Shown here one piece after another: positions 43,798 through 53,372 of a stretch of DNA of 64,000 nt. The translations under genes were made by a program, and so were the position numbers. Source of the DNA: Robiginitalea sp. SC105 (lineage in GTDB: Bacteria; Bacteroidota; Bacteroidia; Flavobacteriales; Flavobacteriaceae); NCBI RefSeq assembly GCF_014243345.1, contig NZ_JACLZF010000002.1:62001-126000 (forward strand), in the 5' to 3' direction. Numbering within the stretch: the first letter of the stretch is position 1; each line of letters begins with the position of its first letter. The notes beneath the pieces are model-generated. The model did no database searches. It saw nothing but the letters and a program-made list of their open reading frames with translations, and was not told where the DNA came from.

Positions 43798-44831
43798 GGT
43801 TTTTGCAGCTACCGGTACGGCTGAAATCCGGGCTGGGACTGCTCCTTGGTGCAGCTTGTGCCCTTTTGCTCAGCTCCTGCGGGGCAGGGAGGACCGGAGG
43901 CGTCAGCAAACCTTCAGGCGACACCCATCCCGTTGGGGGGAACAAAGCGTCCGCTGCTCCGGTAGTGTTTGCGGATTCCCTGTTATTGCTCGGCAGCCTG
44001 AACCTCCTGGCATCCGATGCGTTAAAGGGCCGGGATACCGGCTCGGAAGGCCTGGAGAAGGCTGCGGACTTCCTGCAAACCCGGCTTGAGGCATTCGGCA
44101 TCCAACCCTATTTTGAGACCTACCGGGATACCCTTTCCAATACCCGGGAAACCGCATTCAACATTGTGGGCTACCTGCCAGGGAGCGATCCGGGCCTCTC
44201 GGGGGAAATGGTGGTCCTGGGAGCCCATTACGACCATATCGGCATTGTCAACATGAAAAACGGGGATGCCATTGCCAATGGAGCCAATGACAATGCGTCC
44301 GGTACGGCAACCCTCCTGGAAATAGCCAGGTACTTCAGCCAGGTCCGGCCGCCGGCGCGGAGCCTGGTCTTTGCTTTTTTCAGCGCAGAGGAACGGGGTT
44401 TGCTCGGGTCTGCCCACCTGGCGAGGAAGCTCAGGGAACGCGATACCAGGCTTTATGCCATGCTCAATTTTGAAATGACCGGGGTGCCCATGCAGGGCAA
44501 AACGTACCTGACGTATCTGACAGGGTATGAAAAGAGCAACCTGGCGGCCCTGTGCAACCAGTTCGGTGGCGAGGGCCTGGTGGGATTCCTGCCCGCGGCC
44601 GGTGAATACAACCTGTTTCAGCGGTCCGACAACTATTCCTTTTACAGGGAATTCCAGGTGCCTGCCCATACCTTCTCAACCTTTGATTTCAACAATTATC
44701 CCTATTACCACGATGTGGCCGATGAAGCCTCAGAAATGGATTACGGGCATATGGCTCGGGTGGTGGACCGGCTCATACCGGCGGTCCGCGGGGTGGCGGA
44801 TTCCCCGGCGGGGACTTTAAAACTCAACTGA
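43794..44831 (+). CDS. M28-family zinc aminopeptidase lipoprotein
   Basis: 345 residues, starting at GTG 43794 with a 4 bp overlap (GTGA) with the pdhC stop. Lipoprotein signal: LLLGAACALLLSSCGAG. Zinc ligands of family M28: GAHYDHIG, GANDNASGTA (bridging Asp), FSAEERGLLGS (catalytic Glu-Glu), LNFEMTG and a final His in YYHDVADEASEMDY. It should trim peptides in the periplasm. Co-transcription with pdh genes is probably incidental. Confidence 0.9.
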   Translation: MRFLQLPVRLKSGLGLLLGAACALLLSSCGAGRTGGVSKPSGDTHPVGGNKASAAPVVFADSLLLLGSLNLLASDALKGRDTGSEGLEKAADFLQTRLEAFGIQPYFETYRDTLSNTRETAFNIVGYLPGSDPGLSGEMVVLGAHYDHIGIVNMKNGDAIANGANDNASGTATLLEIARYFSQVRPPARSLVFAFFSAEERGLLGSAHLARKLRERDTRLYAMLNFEMTGVPMQGKTYLTYLTGYEKSNLAALCNQFGGEGLVGFLPAAGEYNLFQRSDNYSFYREFQVPAHTFSTFDFNNYPYYHDVADEASEMDYGHMARVVDRLIPAVRGVADSPAGTLKLN

Positions 44832-44832
44832 T

Positions 44833-45513
44833 ATGGCACGAATCGTAGTTACGGGAACCAGCCGGGGCATTGGCTTTGAACTGGTCCAAAAATGGGCGGC
44901 TTCCGGGCACCAGGTCCTGGGCCTTTCCCGGAATGCATCCCCGGTGGCCGGACTCGGCCTCCCGGGAGTAACATCCCGCTCATTTGATATTACCCAACAG
45001 GCGGATTCGGACCGGGTCGCCGAATGGGTAAAGGAACACTGGGGCGGGGTGGATATCCTCGTTCACAATGCAGGCAGCCTGGTAAACAAGCCGTTCCGGG
45101 ATACCGGGGTGGAAGATTTTGAAGCGGTCTACCGGGTCAATGTATTCGGCGTGGCCATGCTGACGCGTGCCCTGCTGCCTTTGATGGAGAAGGAGGGCCA
45201 CGTGCTGGTTATCAGCTCCATGGGCGGGATACAGGGCAGCGCCAAATTCCCGGGTCTGGCAGCATACAGCTCAAGCAAGGGGGCGGTGATTATCCTGACC
45301 GAATTGCTGGCGGAAGAATATGCGGAAACCGGTCCATCCTTCAACGCACTTGCCCTCGGCGCCGTGCAGACGGAAATGCTGGAAGCTGCCTTCCCGGGGT
45401 ACAAGGCACCGGTATCGGCATCAGACATGGCAGCCTATGTCGCAGAATTTGCCCTTACGGGCCACGCCCTCTTTAACGGGAAGGTTTTGCAGGTGAGCAA
45501 TTCTACTCCCTGA
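44833..45513 (+). CDS. Short-chain dehydrogenase/reductase
   Basis: 226 residues. Rossmann motif TGTSRGIGFELV (TGxxxGIG), NAG in HNAGSLVNKPF, catalytic Ser in VISSMGG and Tyr-x-x-x-Lys in AYSSSKGAV. The cofactor preference is unclear (Arg after TGTS suggests NADPH). Substrate unknown. It starts 1 bp after the M28 stop and overlaps the convergent lipoprotein gene by 11 bp at its 3' end. Confidence 0.9.
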   Translation: MARIVVTGTSRGIGFELVQKWAASGHQVLGLSRNASPVAGLGLPGVTSRSFDITQQADSDRVAEWVKEHWGGVDILVHNAGSLVNKPFRDTGVEDFEAVYRVNVFGVAMLTRALLPLMEKEGHVLVISSMGGIQGSAKFPGLAAYSSSKGAVIILTELLAEEYAETGPSFNALALGAVQTEMLEAAFPGYKAPVSASDMAAYVAEFALTGHALFNGKVLQVSNSTP

Positions 45514-45916
45514 CGCCGGAAACCCTTTCAAAGCGGTAGACACAGGGTTCGATACATGGATAATAGAAGACCAGCTGCCCGTTTTCCAAACGCCCCTGTA
45601 TGCCCCTGGAGAAACTGTCTCCACAGGTGATCAGAATTTCCGTTACCCCGATCCGGGTAAAGGTGCCCGTTTGGCGGTTCCCTTCTTCGAACACCCGGCA
45701 AACATGGAAGTTGGCCTCGAAGGTGTTGTCCTGCCTCAGGGTGATTTCAAAACCGGCATCGCTGGGTGCGAATTCCCCGCTTCCATCCCCGGGGTCAAAC
45801 AGCACCTCGGTCAGCAGCCAGGTTCCTTCCAGTTCATCGGCCAGGACCACGTCATCGTTGTCCTCCTGGCAACCCAGCAGGAGGCACCCCAGGAAAAGCA
45901 CAAATATCTTTTTCAT
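45503..45916 (-). CDS. Lipocalin-like lipoprotein
   Basis: 137 residues. Signal MKKIFVLFLGCLLLGCQED with lipobox Cys16. The mature part (ELEGTWLLTEVLFDPGDGSG, then FEITLRQDNTFEANF, then TGTFTRIGVTEILIT) follows the G.W.L....D / F..DGTF pattern of small lipocalin-like proteins of Bacteroidota. Four cysteines could form disulfides. No specific ligand known. Confidence 0.72.
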   Translation of the reverse strand: MKKIFVLFLGCLLLGCQEDNDDVVLADELEGTWLLTEVLFDPGDGSGEFAPSDAGFEITLRQDNTFEANFHVCRVFEEGNRQTGTFTRIGVTEILITCGDSFSRGIQGRLENGQLVFYYPCIEPCVYRFERVSGVRE

Positions 45917-46012
45917 GCCTATAAGATACGGGAAACCGGCAGAGGTTGGCTGCTGGCGGGGAATTAATTGCCCATATCCCGCCAGCAGGGATTAATTTTT
46001 ACATTTGCACCT

Positions 46013-46618
46013 ATGGATGACGTTTTGAAACGCTACCTCCCAGAACGCAGTGTGGAACCCTGCCTGGAACTGATCCGTACCTGTGGCGTACACCTGAAAA
46101 TCGTCAAGAGCAGGCAGACGCGCCATGGGGATTACCGGCGGCTGCCCGGAGGCGGGCATCTCATTACCGTCAATGCCTCCCACAACAGGTACCGCTTCCT
46201 GATTACCCTCATCCACGAATTGGCGCACCTTGTGGCTTTTGAGCGTTATGGCCGTCAGATCAAACCCCATGGCAGGGAATGGAAGTATACCTTCCGGGAC
46301 CTGATGCTGCCGCTGCTGCGGCCGGATATCTTTCCCGAGCGGCTGCTGCCCCACCTGGCCCGGCATTTCAGGAATCCAAAAGCCAGCAGCAGCACGGATA
46401 CTGCCCTGGCACTCGCACTCAAATCCTATGACCCGGATGCAGGGGAGCAGCAGTATGTTTTCCAGCTGCCCGAAGGGGCCACCTTCCGCCTGTACAACGG
46501 CCGGATCTTCCGGAAAGGCCCCCGTAAAATTAAGCGCTATCAATGCCTGGAGGTAGCCACCGGAAAATTGTATCTTTTCCAGCCGCACGCGGAAGTTGAA
46601 CTATTGACACGAAACTGA
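46013..46618 (+). CDS. SprT-like zinc-protease-fold protein
   Basis: 201 residues from the ATG at 46013. The metal motif HELAH (TLIHELAHLVAFERY) with a downstream GREWKYTFRDLM is the SprT/Spartan pattern. The C-terminal part (YVFQLPEGATFRLYNGRIFR to TGKLYLFQPHAEVELL) replaces the usual zinc ribbon with a beta-rich domain. TACATTTG (46000-46007) predicts a transcription start only about 1 nt before the ATG. The stop overlaps manC by 1 bp. Confidence 0.85.
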   Translation: MDDVLKRYLPERSVEPCLELIRTCGVHLKIVKSRQTRHGDYRRLPGGGHLITVNASHNRYRFLITLIHELAHLVAFERYGRQIKPHGREWKYTFRDLMLPLLRPDIFPERLLPHLARHFRNPKASSSTDTALALALKSYDPDAGEQQYVFQLPEGATFRLYNGRIFRKGPRKIKRYQCLEVATGKLYLFQPHAEVELLTRN

Positions 46619-47706
46619 TGAAAAACACGAACTATTACGCCGTCCTGATGGCCGGCGGGGTGGGCTCCCGCTTCTGGCCGGTCAGCACCCAGCGCTTTCC
46701 CAAGCAGTTCCACGATATGCTGGGTACCGGTCAGTCCCTGTTGCAGAAGACCTTTTCGCGCCTGGCCCGGTTCATACCGGAGGAACACATCCTGATCCTG
46801 ACCAACGCCCGGTACAGCGACCAGGTACTGGAGCAGTTGCCAGGGGTATCAAAGGAACAGATCATCGGGGAACCCGCCATGCGGAATACCGCCCCCTGTA
46901 TCCTCTACGCCGCCCTGAAGATCCGGAAGATGAATCCGGAAGCATTGATGCTGGTGGCCCCGAGCGACCATTGGATCGAGGACGAAGCCGCCTTTGAGCG
47001 TGACGTGGAGGCTTGCTTTGCGCAATGTGCGGACTACCGGACATTGTGTACGCTCGGCATTCAGCCTACCTTCCCCAACACGGGGTTTGGCTATATAGAA
47101 TACGACGCCGGGGAAACAGTCGGCTCCGGGCTCAGGACCGTCCGGCAATTCCGGGAAAAACCCGATTACCAAACGGCCAGGCAATTCCTGTCTCAGGGCA
47201 ATTTCCTCTGGAACGCCGGGATATTTGCCTGGAGCGCCGCCGGCATTGTTTCGGCCTTTGAACAGTACCAGCCCGGGATGTACGGGATGTTTCTGAAAGG
47301 CCTGGATACCTACAACACCGAAGCGGAATCGGCCTTTATCGACCAGCACTACCCCACGGCCGAGAACGTGTCCATCGACTATGCCATCATGGAACGTTCC
47401 GATGCCGTGAAGGTACTGCCGGCCAGTTTTGACTGGAACGACCTGGGGACCTGGGGGTCGCTGTACGATAAGATGGACAAGGACGAGGGGCAGAATGCCA
47501 TTGCCCAGGGCAACGTACTCCTGAAGGACAGCAGCGGGAACATGGTCCGCCTGCCGGAGGGAAAGGTTGCCGTCCTCGAGGGAATGCGGGACTTTATAGT
47601 CATCGACAAGCCCGATGTCCTGATGATCATCCCGCGGGAGCGGGAACAGGAAATCAAACAATGGGTCGCCGAGGTCCGCAGGACCTGTGGGGACGAATAT
47701 ATCTGA
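46618..47706 (+). CDS. manC: Mannose-1-phosphate guanylyltransferase
   Basis: 362 residues. The nucleotidyltransferase signature MAGGVGSRFWPVSTQRFPKQF, then EPAMRNTAPCI, VAPSDHWIEDE, NTGFGYIEYD, FREKPDYQTA, LWNAGIFAW and DYAIMERSDAVKVLPASFDWNDLGTW are all present. It lacks the C-terminal isomerase domain, so it is monofunctional. It makes GDP-mannose for polysaccharide or glycan synthesis. Translationally coupled to the SprT-like gene. Confidence 0.95.
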   Translation: MKNTNYYAVLMAGGVGSRFWPVSTQRFPKQFHDMLGTGQSLLQKTFSRLARFIPEEHILILTNARYSDQVLEQLPGVSKEQIIGEPAMRNTAPCILYAALKIRKMNPEALMLVAPSDHWIEDEAAFERDVEACFAQCADYRTLCTLGIQPTFPNTGFGYIEYDAGETVGSGLRTVRQFREKPDYQTARQFLSQGNFLWNAGIFAWSAAGIVSAFEQYQPGMYGMFLKGLDTYNTEAESAFIDQHYPTAENVSIDYAIMERSDAVKVLPASFDWNDLGTWGSLYDKMDKDEGQNAIAQGNVLLKDSSGNMVRLPEGKVAVLEGMRDFIVIDKPDVLMIIPREREQEIKQWVAEVRRTCGDEYI

Positions 47707-47711
47707 AACCT

Positions 47712-49175
47712 ATGGAAGAAAAACTGAACCAGGATAACCTGACCCCTACCGAAAGCCCGGATAGCGGGGACGAAGTAAAGAAGGACTTTCAGGGACTTGT
47801 TGGCAGTATCCGGAAATTTCTGTCCGAATTGCTCAACATCCGGAGTAATACAGACCAGGATGCGGCCAAGGAGGCCATCATCGCCGATATCCCCTTCAAA
47901 GGACATACCGCGTGGATCCTCGTTTGCTCGATTTTTATCGCTTCGGTGGGCCTGAATGCCAACTCCACGGCCGTAGTCATCGGCGCCATGTTGATCTCCC
48001 CCCTGATGGGCCCCATCCTCGGTATCGGGATGTCCATAGCGATCAACGATATCGATACGCTCAGGCGCTCCCTGAAGAATTTCGCCATCATGGTGGTCCT
48101 GAGCGTCCTGACGGCCTACCTCTTTTTCGAGTTTTTCCCGCTGAGGGATGAATCTTCCGAGCTGCTTGCGAGGACCGAACCGGATATCCGCGACGTGCTC
48201 ATCGCCTTTTTCGGCGGCCTTGCCCTGGTCATTGCCAGGGCCAAGAAGGGAACCATTGCCAGCGTGATCTTTGGTGTGGCCATTGCTACCGCCCTGATGC
48301 CGCCGCTTTGTACCGTCGGCTTTGGCCTGGCCATCGGAAACTGGGATTATGCTGCCGGGGCCATGTACCTCTTTACGATCAATACCATCTTTATTGCACT
48401 TGCCACCTTCCTGATCTTGAAAATCCTGCGGTTTCCCATGGTGCGCTATGCCAATTCCAAGCGCCGGCGGTTTGTGGCACGGATGGCCTCCCTGGTGGCG
48501 GTCCTGGTGATGGTGCCTGCCGGGTATACGTTTTATAAAGTCTTCCAGGAGTCCCGCTTCAAAGGGCAGGCCCGGCAGTTTATCAGCGAGACGATTGGTA
48601 TCTACCAGTTCCCGGGAAATGGCCGGTATATGGAAAACCTCACCCAGATCTCCTATAAGGAGGATGGCGGCTCGGTCATTGAACTGGTCTGTATGGGGGA
48701 TGATCCCATCCCGGATAATGTCATTCAGACGTGGCGCGCCCGTAAAAATTCCTATTCCAAGCTCTCGGAGGCCGAGCTGAAGATCGTACAGGGGGGGCAG
48801 AGCGATGACCAGGAAAAGTTCCGGTATGTCAATGAGCTGTACGAGGCCAAGAAGGCCGAGGTACTCAATAAGGACGAGCGCATCCGGCTGCTGGAAGAAC
48901 AACTCACCAATATGCAGAGCCTGGCAAAGGGCATGGTTCCGTTTGAGGAAATATCCGCGGAGGCGCGTGCCAGCTACGAAAACCTGAAAGGCCTTGGTTT
49001 TGCCTATACGCTGCAGACCGATTTCAGCAAGACGGATACGATCCCGCTGTTCGAGGCCCGGTGGAAAGACAATGTGCCCCAGGCCGTCCGGCAGGAAGAC
49101 CAGCGACGCCTGTCCAACTGGTTGCAGACGCGGCTGAAGAACCCGAAAATCCAGGTGCGGGAAGCAGGGGGCTGA
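47712..49175 (+). CDS. DUF389 (TIGR00341-type) membrane protein
   Basis: 487 residues from the ATG at 47712. The N-terminal helix is followed by a six-helix DUF389 domain (ILVCSIFIASVGLNANSTAV, then GAMLISPLMGPILGIGMSIA, then ATALMPPLCTVGFGL; about 65-275). The long C-terminal soluble part (about 280-487) includes a coiled coil (NKDERIRLLEEQLTNMQSLA). Function unknown; the conserved PPLCTVGF suggests a transport or sensing role. Confidence 0.88.
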   Translation: MEEKLNQDNLTPTESPDSGDEVKKDFQGLVGSIRKFLSELLNIRSNTDQDAAKEAIIADIPFKGHTAWILVCSIFIASVGLNANSTAVVIGAMLISPLMGPILGIGMSIAINDIDTLRRSLKNFAIMVVLSVLTAYLFFEFFPLRDESSELLARTEPDIRDVLIAFFGGLALVIARAKKGTIASVIFGVAIATALMPPLCTVGFGLAIGNWDYAAGAMYLFTINTIFIALATFLILKILRFPMVRYANSKRRRFVARMASLVAVLVMVPAGYTFYKVFQESRFKGQARQFISETIGIYQFPGNGRYMENLTQISYKEDGGSVIELVCMGDDPIPDNVIQTWRARKNSYSKLSEAELKIVQGGQSDDQEKFRYVNELYEAKKAEVLNKDERIRLLEEQLTNMQSLAKGMVPFEEISAEARASYENLKGLGFAYTLQTDFSKTDTIPLFEARWKDNVPQAVRQEDQRRLSNWLQTRLKNPKIQVREAGG

Positions 49176-49196
49176 TCGGCCGAAAGGCTGGATCAG
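49172..49196. terminator. Possible bidirectional hairpin between convergent genes
   Basis: CTGATC...GATCAG with an inner GCC/GGC and a GAAA loop, covering both stop codons. On the plus strand it is followed by TTCTTTCC, so termination is plausible but weak. Confidence 0.45.
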
Positions 49197-49960
49197 TTCT
49201 TTCCTTCCAGGTACATCTGCCGTACCTTCTTGAAGAGTTCGGAGGAATAGACAAAATTGGTTACGGCCTCGTTATCCGTGCGGAAAATCTCTTTTTTGGT
49301 GCCCTCCCATTCCTTGATCCCGTTTTTAAGGAATACGATCTTTTCCCCGATCTCCATCACCGAATTCATGTCGTGGGTATTGATCACCGTGGTGATGTTG
49401 TATTCCTCGGTAATCTCCTGAATCAGGTTGTCGATGAGCATGGCGGTCTTCGGGTCCAGCCCGGAATTCGGCTCGTCGCAAAAAAGGTATTTGGGGTTCA
49501 TGACGATGGCGCGGGCAATAGCGACCCGTTTCTGCATCCCCCCTGAAATCTCGGCGGGGTATTTTTTATGCGCATCCACCAGGTTGACGCGGTGGAGCAC
49601 AAAATCCACCCGTTCCTGCATTTCGGCCCGGGATTTCTTCGTAAACATATCCAGGGGGAACATGACATTGCCTTCCACGGTCATGGAATCGAAGAGCGCA
49701 CTGCCCTGGAACACCATCCCCATCTCCTGCCTCAGGTCGCGCCGGACTTCCGGGGCCATTTCCGAATAGGCCTTGCCCTCATAGCGGATGGTGCCATCCG
49801 TAGGCGTAAGCAGCCCGAGGAGGCACTTCATGAATACCGTCTTCCCGGATCCGCTCTGGCCGATGATCAGGTTGGTCTTCCCCTTTTCGAAGGTGGTGGA
49901 TATCCCCTTGAGCACCTCGGTGTCTCCGAACGTTTTGCGCAGGTTTTCAACTTCGATCAT
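49193..49960 (-). CDS. Mla-type ABC transporter ATP-binding protein (second system)
   Basis: 255 residues from the ATG at 49960 (MIEVENLRKTFGDTEVLKGI). Walker A GQSGSGKTVF, MlaF-type Q-loop MVFQGSALFDSMTVEGN, signature ISGGMQKRVAIAR, Walker B YLFCDEPNSGLDP and ITTVINTHDMNSV (H-loop) are present. It starts 1 bp inside the permease stop, so the two are coupled. No MCE protein follows, unlike the complete operon at 15-18 kb. Confidence 0.9.
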   Translation of the reverse strand: MIEVENLRKTFGDTEVLKGISTTFEKGKTNLIIGQSGSGKTVFMKCLLGLLTPTDGTIRYEGKAYSEMAPEVRRDLRQEMGMVFQGSALFDSMTVEGNVMFPLDMFTKKSRAEMQERVDFVLHRVNLVDAHKKYPAEISGGMQKRVAIARAIVMNPKYLFCDEPNSGLDPKTAMLIDNLIQEITEEYNITTVINTHDMNSVMEIGEKIVFLKNGIKEWEGTKKEIFRTDNEAVTNFVYSSELFKKVRQMYLEGKN

Positions 49961-50697
49961 CAGCCGAGGAGTAATTGGGTTAAGATATAATTCATCACGA
50001 TGATGACCACACTGGTCCAGACAAAGGAAACGGTGGAAGCCTTGCCCACCTCCAGGGCGCCCCCTTTCATATAGAAACCGTGGAAGGACGGGATCGTTGC
50101 GATGATAAACGCAAACACCACCGATTTGACAAAGGAGTACACCACGTGGAACGGTATGAAATCCAGCTGCAGGCCTTCGATGAAATCCGCACTGGAGCTG
50201 AAGCCGCCGAAGACCCCCGCAATCCAACCGCCGAGGATACCGATATACATGGCGATAGCCACCACGAAGGGGTAGAGGAACATGGCGATGATCTTTGGGA
50301 AAACCAGGTAGTTCAGGGCATTGACCCCCATGACCTCCAGGGCGTCGATCTGCTCGGTCACCCGCATGGTGCCGATGCTCGAGGTAATATAGGATCCGAC
50401 CTTGCCCGCCATGATGATGGAAGTAAAGGTCGGGGCAAACTCCAGGATTACGGACTGTCGTGTCGCAAAGCCGATCAGGTTTTTCGGTATCAGCGGGTTG
50501 CTGATATTCAGGGCCGTCTGTATGGCTACCACCCCACCTATAAAAAAGGAAATAAAGATGATAATCCCCATGGAACCATAGATCAGCTCATCGATTTCCT
50601 TCAGGATCAGGGATCGCATGATTGGCCACTTGGTGGGCTTTTTGAAAGTCTCGACAATCATGATTGCGTAACTCCCTATAGATGCCAGGTAGTTCAT
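49960..50697 (-). CDS. MlaE-type ABC permease (second system)
   Basis: 245 residues from the ATG at 50697. The family blocks SFFIGGVVAIQTALNI, RQSVILEFAPTFTSIIMAGK, SSIGTMRVTEQIDALEVMGV and a C-terminal GFYMKGGALEVGKAST are clear; five to six hydrophobic segments. It probably works with the adjacent ATPase and an MCE protein encoded elsewhere. It is a distant paralogue of the permease at 15258. Confidence 0.92.
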   Translation of the reverse strand: MNYLASIGSYAIMIVETFKKPTKWPIMRSLILKEIDELIYGSMGIIIFISFFIGGVVAIQTALNISNPLIPKNLIGFATRQSVILEFAPTFTSIIMAGKVGSYITSSIGTMRVTEQIDALEVMGVNALNYLVFPKIIAMFLYPFVVAIAMYIGILGGWIAGVFGGFSSSADFIEGLQLDFIPFHVVYSFVKSVVFAFIIATIPSFHGFYMKGGALEVGKASTVSFVWTSVVIIVMNYILTQLLLG

Positions 50698-50809
50698 AGG
50701 TAGCGCTGGGCTTAGGAGTCGTAAAAATAACAATATTCACGTTGATTTGAATCCGGATCGGGAATAGAAAGGGAGGTAATCCCTATTTTTGGCGGTAAAA
50801 CCAGATCAA

Positions 50810-52495
50810 ATGGAGTCATTTTATATAAAGGGCAGGGGATTCATGCTGCTGGCACTGCTGTTGACAGCCGGTCATCTCGCTGCCCAGGTTACCATACGGG
50901 AACGCAGGGGGGAGCAACGGGAAGAAGTTTTTGACCAGCCCCCGAAGCTCATCGTGGGTATCGTGGTAGACCAGATGCGGTTCGACTACCTTTCCCGCTT
51001 CTGGAACCATTACGGGGAGGATGGTTTCCGGCGGTTGGCCGGGGACGGCTTCCTCTGCAGGAACCACCACTTCAACTACGCCCCGACCAGCACCGGCCCG
51101 GGACACGCTTCGGTGTATACCGGGGCAACCCCTGCTGTGCACGGCATCATCGGGAACAACTGGTACGACAAGGAAACCGGTGAAGATGTCTATTGCGCGG
51201 GCGACAGCCAGGTGCAATCGGTCGGGACTGAATCCGGGGCCGGCATGAATTCGCCCCACAGGTTGCTGGTGACTACCATTACCGACGAGCTCCGGCTGCA
51301 CCACCAGATGCGTTCCAAGGTGGTCGCAGTTTCCCTGAAGGACCGGGGTGCCGTGCTTCCCGGGGGTTTTACCGCCAATGCGGCCTATTGGTTCGAAGGG
51401 GGGCAGGACGGGAACTGGATCAGTAGTTCGTACTATATGGAGGCGCTTCCCGATTGGGTGCGCAAATTCAACGCGTCCGGTGCCGCCGGAGCCTACAAAC
51501 GGGTCTGGGAACCTGCAGAACCCCTGCGGACCTATGTGGAAAGCAACCTGGACAATGTGCCCTACGAAAGCCCCTTTGCCGGGCAGGAGGCCCCGGTATT
51601 CCCATACGACCTACCTGCGCTCTGGGACGGGAACGGGGCATTCGACCTGTTGCGGATAACGCCCTTTGGCAACAGCCTGACCCTGGACTTTGCCCTGGAG
51701 GCCCTGAAAGAAGAAGAGCTGGGTGCGGACCTGATCACGGATTTTTTGGCGATCAGTTTTTCAAGCACCGATTATGTGGGCCATAAATTCGGGGTGGATT
51801 CCAAGGAAGTACAGGACACCTATATCCGACTGGACCGCGACCTGGCCCGCCTGCTGGACGAACTGGATGACCGCGTTGGGGAGGGGGAGTACACCGTCTT
51901 CCTGACTTCCGATCACGGGGCCGTGCCCGTACCTGCCTACCTGGCAGATGCCGGTGTCCGTGCCGGATACCCGGACAATGCCTTGATACAGAAGCAATTC
52001 GGGGAATTTCTCCGGTATACCTACGGGACCACCGAGATCATCAAAGCCTCATCAAACTCCCAGTTATTCCTGGATCGGGATGTGATCCGGAACCTGGAAC
52101 TGGACCCTTCGGAAGTGGAGGCGCAACTCGCTGCTGAATTATTGGGCTATGAGGGTATTTACCAGGTGTACACCGGCACCCAGATGCGTGGGGCATCCTA
52201 CAAACAGGGGATCCCGGCTATCCTCCAAAACGGTTTCAACCAGAAACGGTCCGGGGACGTGCTGATCGTATACGATCCCGGGTTTGCCCAGTACAGCCCA
52301 ACGGGGTCCACCCACGGTACGGTCCACAACTACGATACCCACGTACCCCTGATTTTTTACGGGAAGGGGATCCCGCGCGGACAGCTCTATCGCAGGACCG
52401 AGATCCCGGATATTGCCCCCACCCTTGCTGCCATGCTCGGGATTGCCTTTCCAAGCGGGACCACCGGGGAACCGATTGCGGAAGTCTTAAAGTAG
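50810..52495 (+). CDS. PafA-like secreted alkaline phosphatase
   Basis: 561 residues. ATG at 50810 is preferred because a consensus -7 box TATTTTTG lies at 50784-50791. Sec signal: GFMLLALLLTAGHLAAQ. Alkaline phosphatase superfamily motifs: IVGIVVDQMRFDYLSRF (metal Asp), catalytic Thr in NYAPTSTGPGHASVYTG, FSSTDYVGHKFG (Asp/His ligands), FLTSDHGAV (Asp-His) and the final GSTHGTVHNYDTHVPLIF. This is the PafA pattern, a calcium-activated, phosphate-insensitive periplasmic monoesterase of Bacteroidota. No Pho box recognised. Confidence 0.93.
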   Translation: MESFYIKGRGFMLLALLLTAGHLAAQVTIRERRGEQREEVFDQPPKLIVGIVVDQMRFDYLSRFWNHYGEDGFRRLAGDGFLCRNHHFNYAPTSTGPGHASVYTGATPAVHGIIGNNWYDKETGEDVYCAGDSQVQSVGTESGAGMNSPHRLLVTTITDELRLHHQMRSKVVAVSLKDRGAVLPGGFTANAAYWFEGGQDGNWISSSYYMEALPDWVRKFNASGAAGAYKRVWEPAEPLRTYVESNLDNVPYESPFAGQEAPVFPYDLPALWDGNGAFDLLRITPFGNSLTLDFALEALKEEELGADLITDFLAISFSSTDYVGHKFGVDSKEVQDTYIRLDRDLARLLDELDDRVGEGEYTVFLTSDHGAVPVPAYLADAGVRAGYPDNALIQKQFGEFLRYTYGTTEIIKASSNSQLFLDRDVIRNLELDPSEVEAQLAAELLGYEGIYQVYTGTQMRGASYKQGIPAILQNGFNQKRSGDVLIVYDPGFAQYSPTGSTHGTVHNYDTHVPLIFYGKGIPRGQLYRRTEIPDIAPTLAAMLGIAFPSGTTGEPIAEVLK

Positions 52496-53356
52496 TTTCC
52501 TGCGGATTTCCCGCCACCTCCACTGCCGGGCAAAGGCGCCTTCCTGCCGGGTGAGCATCCGGCCTTTGCCGGAAAAAACCGCGCGGAGGTATCCGGCAAG
52601 GTGGTAAAAGGGGAGCAGGGGTTTCCTTCGTTTCCAGGCCATCTTCAGGGAAGACAACAGGCTGATGCCTATGCCATAACGCAATTGGTAGAGCGATTCG
52701 CCCTGGAGGCGGGCATTCCGGGCGGAGTAAGCAAAACCCGTGGGCCGCAGGTGCCTTACCCGCAGGCCCGGGAGGGTTTTTACGCCATATCCGTGGAAGC
52801 GGGCAAGGAGCGTATCGGCTGTATCCCAGCCAATGGAAGGGCGCAGGCCGCCAATGGTGCGAAAGCAGGGCGCGCTGTAGAGTTTGATGGGGCCCCTTAC
52901 GTGCTCGGGCCCTGAGATAGGTTCATAGACCATTTTCCCATTCCTTTCCACGTACAGGTGCCCGCCGCAAATCCCCAGGCCGGGGTTCTGTTCGAAGGCC
53001 TCCAGGACTTTTTCGAAATAATCCGGGGGAAGGAGGATGTCGGCATCGAATTTGCCGATATAATCATAGGGCTCACGCAATTGTTCCAGGCCAAAGTTGA
53101 AGCATTCCACCACCTTGGCCCCGGGCTGGTGCCCCTGCTCCGGCGATTCCCGCCTTATTGCCTGAATCCAGGGATACCGGGAGGCGAAGTCCGCAGCGAT
53201 GTCCCCGGTCCGGTCCGTACTGTTGTCATCCACGATGAGCAGCATATCCGGGGGGCGTTCCTGCTCGGCAAAGGATTCCAGGCACGCACCGAGTTGCCCC
53301 GCTTCATTGTGGGCGGGCATGATTACTGTAAGCCGTTTATCCGATCCGTCAGTCAA
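52487..53356 (-). CDS. Family 2 glycosyltransferase
   Basis: About 289 residues; the domain begins RLTVIMPAHNEAGQLGACLE and has DDNSTDRTGDIA, DxD in GKFDADILLPPDYF and a C-terminal helical RLQGESLYQLRYGIGISLL. No ATG precedes the domain after the neighbouring stop; the best start is TTG at 53356 (TDGSDKRLTVIM), which is an inference. Membrane-spanning segments are not obvious. The acceptor is unknown. It is 16 bp downstream of the broken methyltransferase gene. Confidence 0.8.
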   Translation of the reverse strand: MTDGSDKRLTVIMPAHNEAGQLGACLESFAEQERPPDMLLIVDDNSTDRTGDIAADFASRYPWIQAIRRESPEQGHQPGAKVVECFNFGLEQLREPYDYIGKFDADILLPPDYFEKVLEAFEQNPGLGICGGHLYVERNGKMVYEPISGPEHVRGPIKLYSAPCFRTIGGLRPSIGWDTADTLLARFHGYGVKTLPGLRVRHLRPTGFAYSARNARLQGESLYQLRYGIGISLLSSLKMAWKRRKPLLPFYHLAGYLRAVFSGKGRMLTRQEGAFARQWRWREIRRKLL

Positions 53357-53372
53357 TTCCAGGGATTTCCGG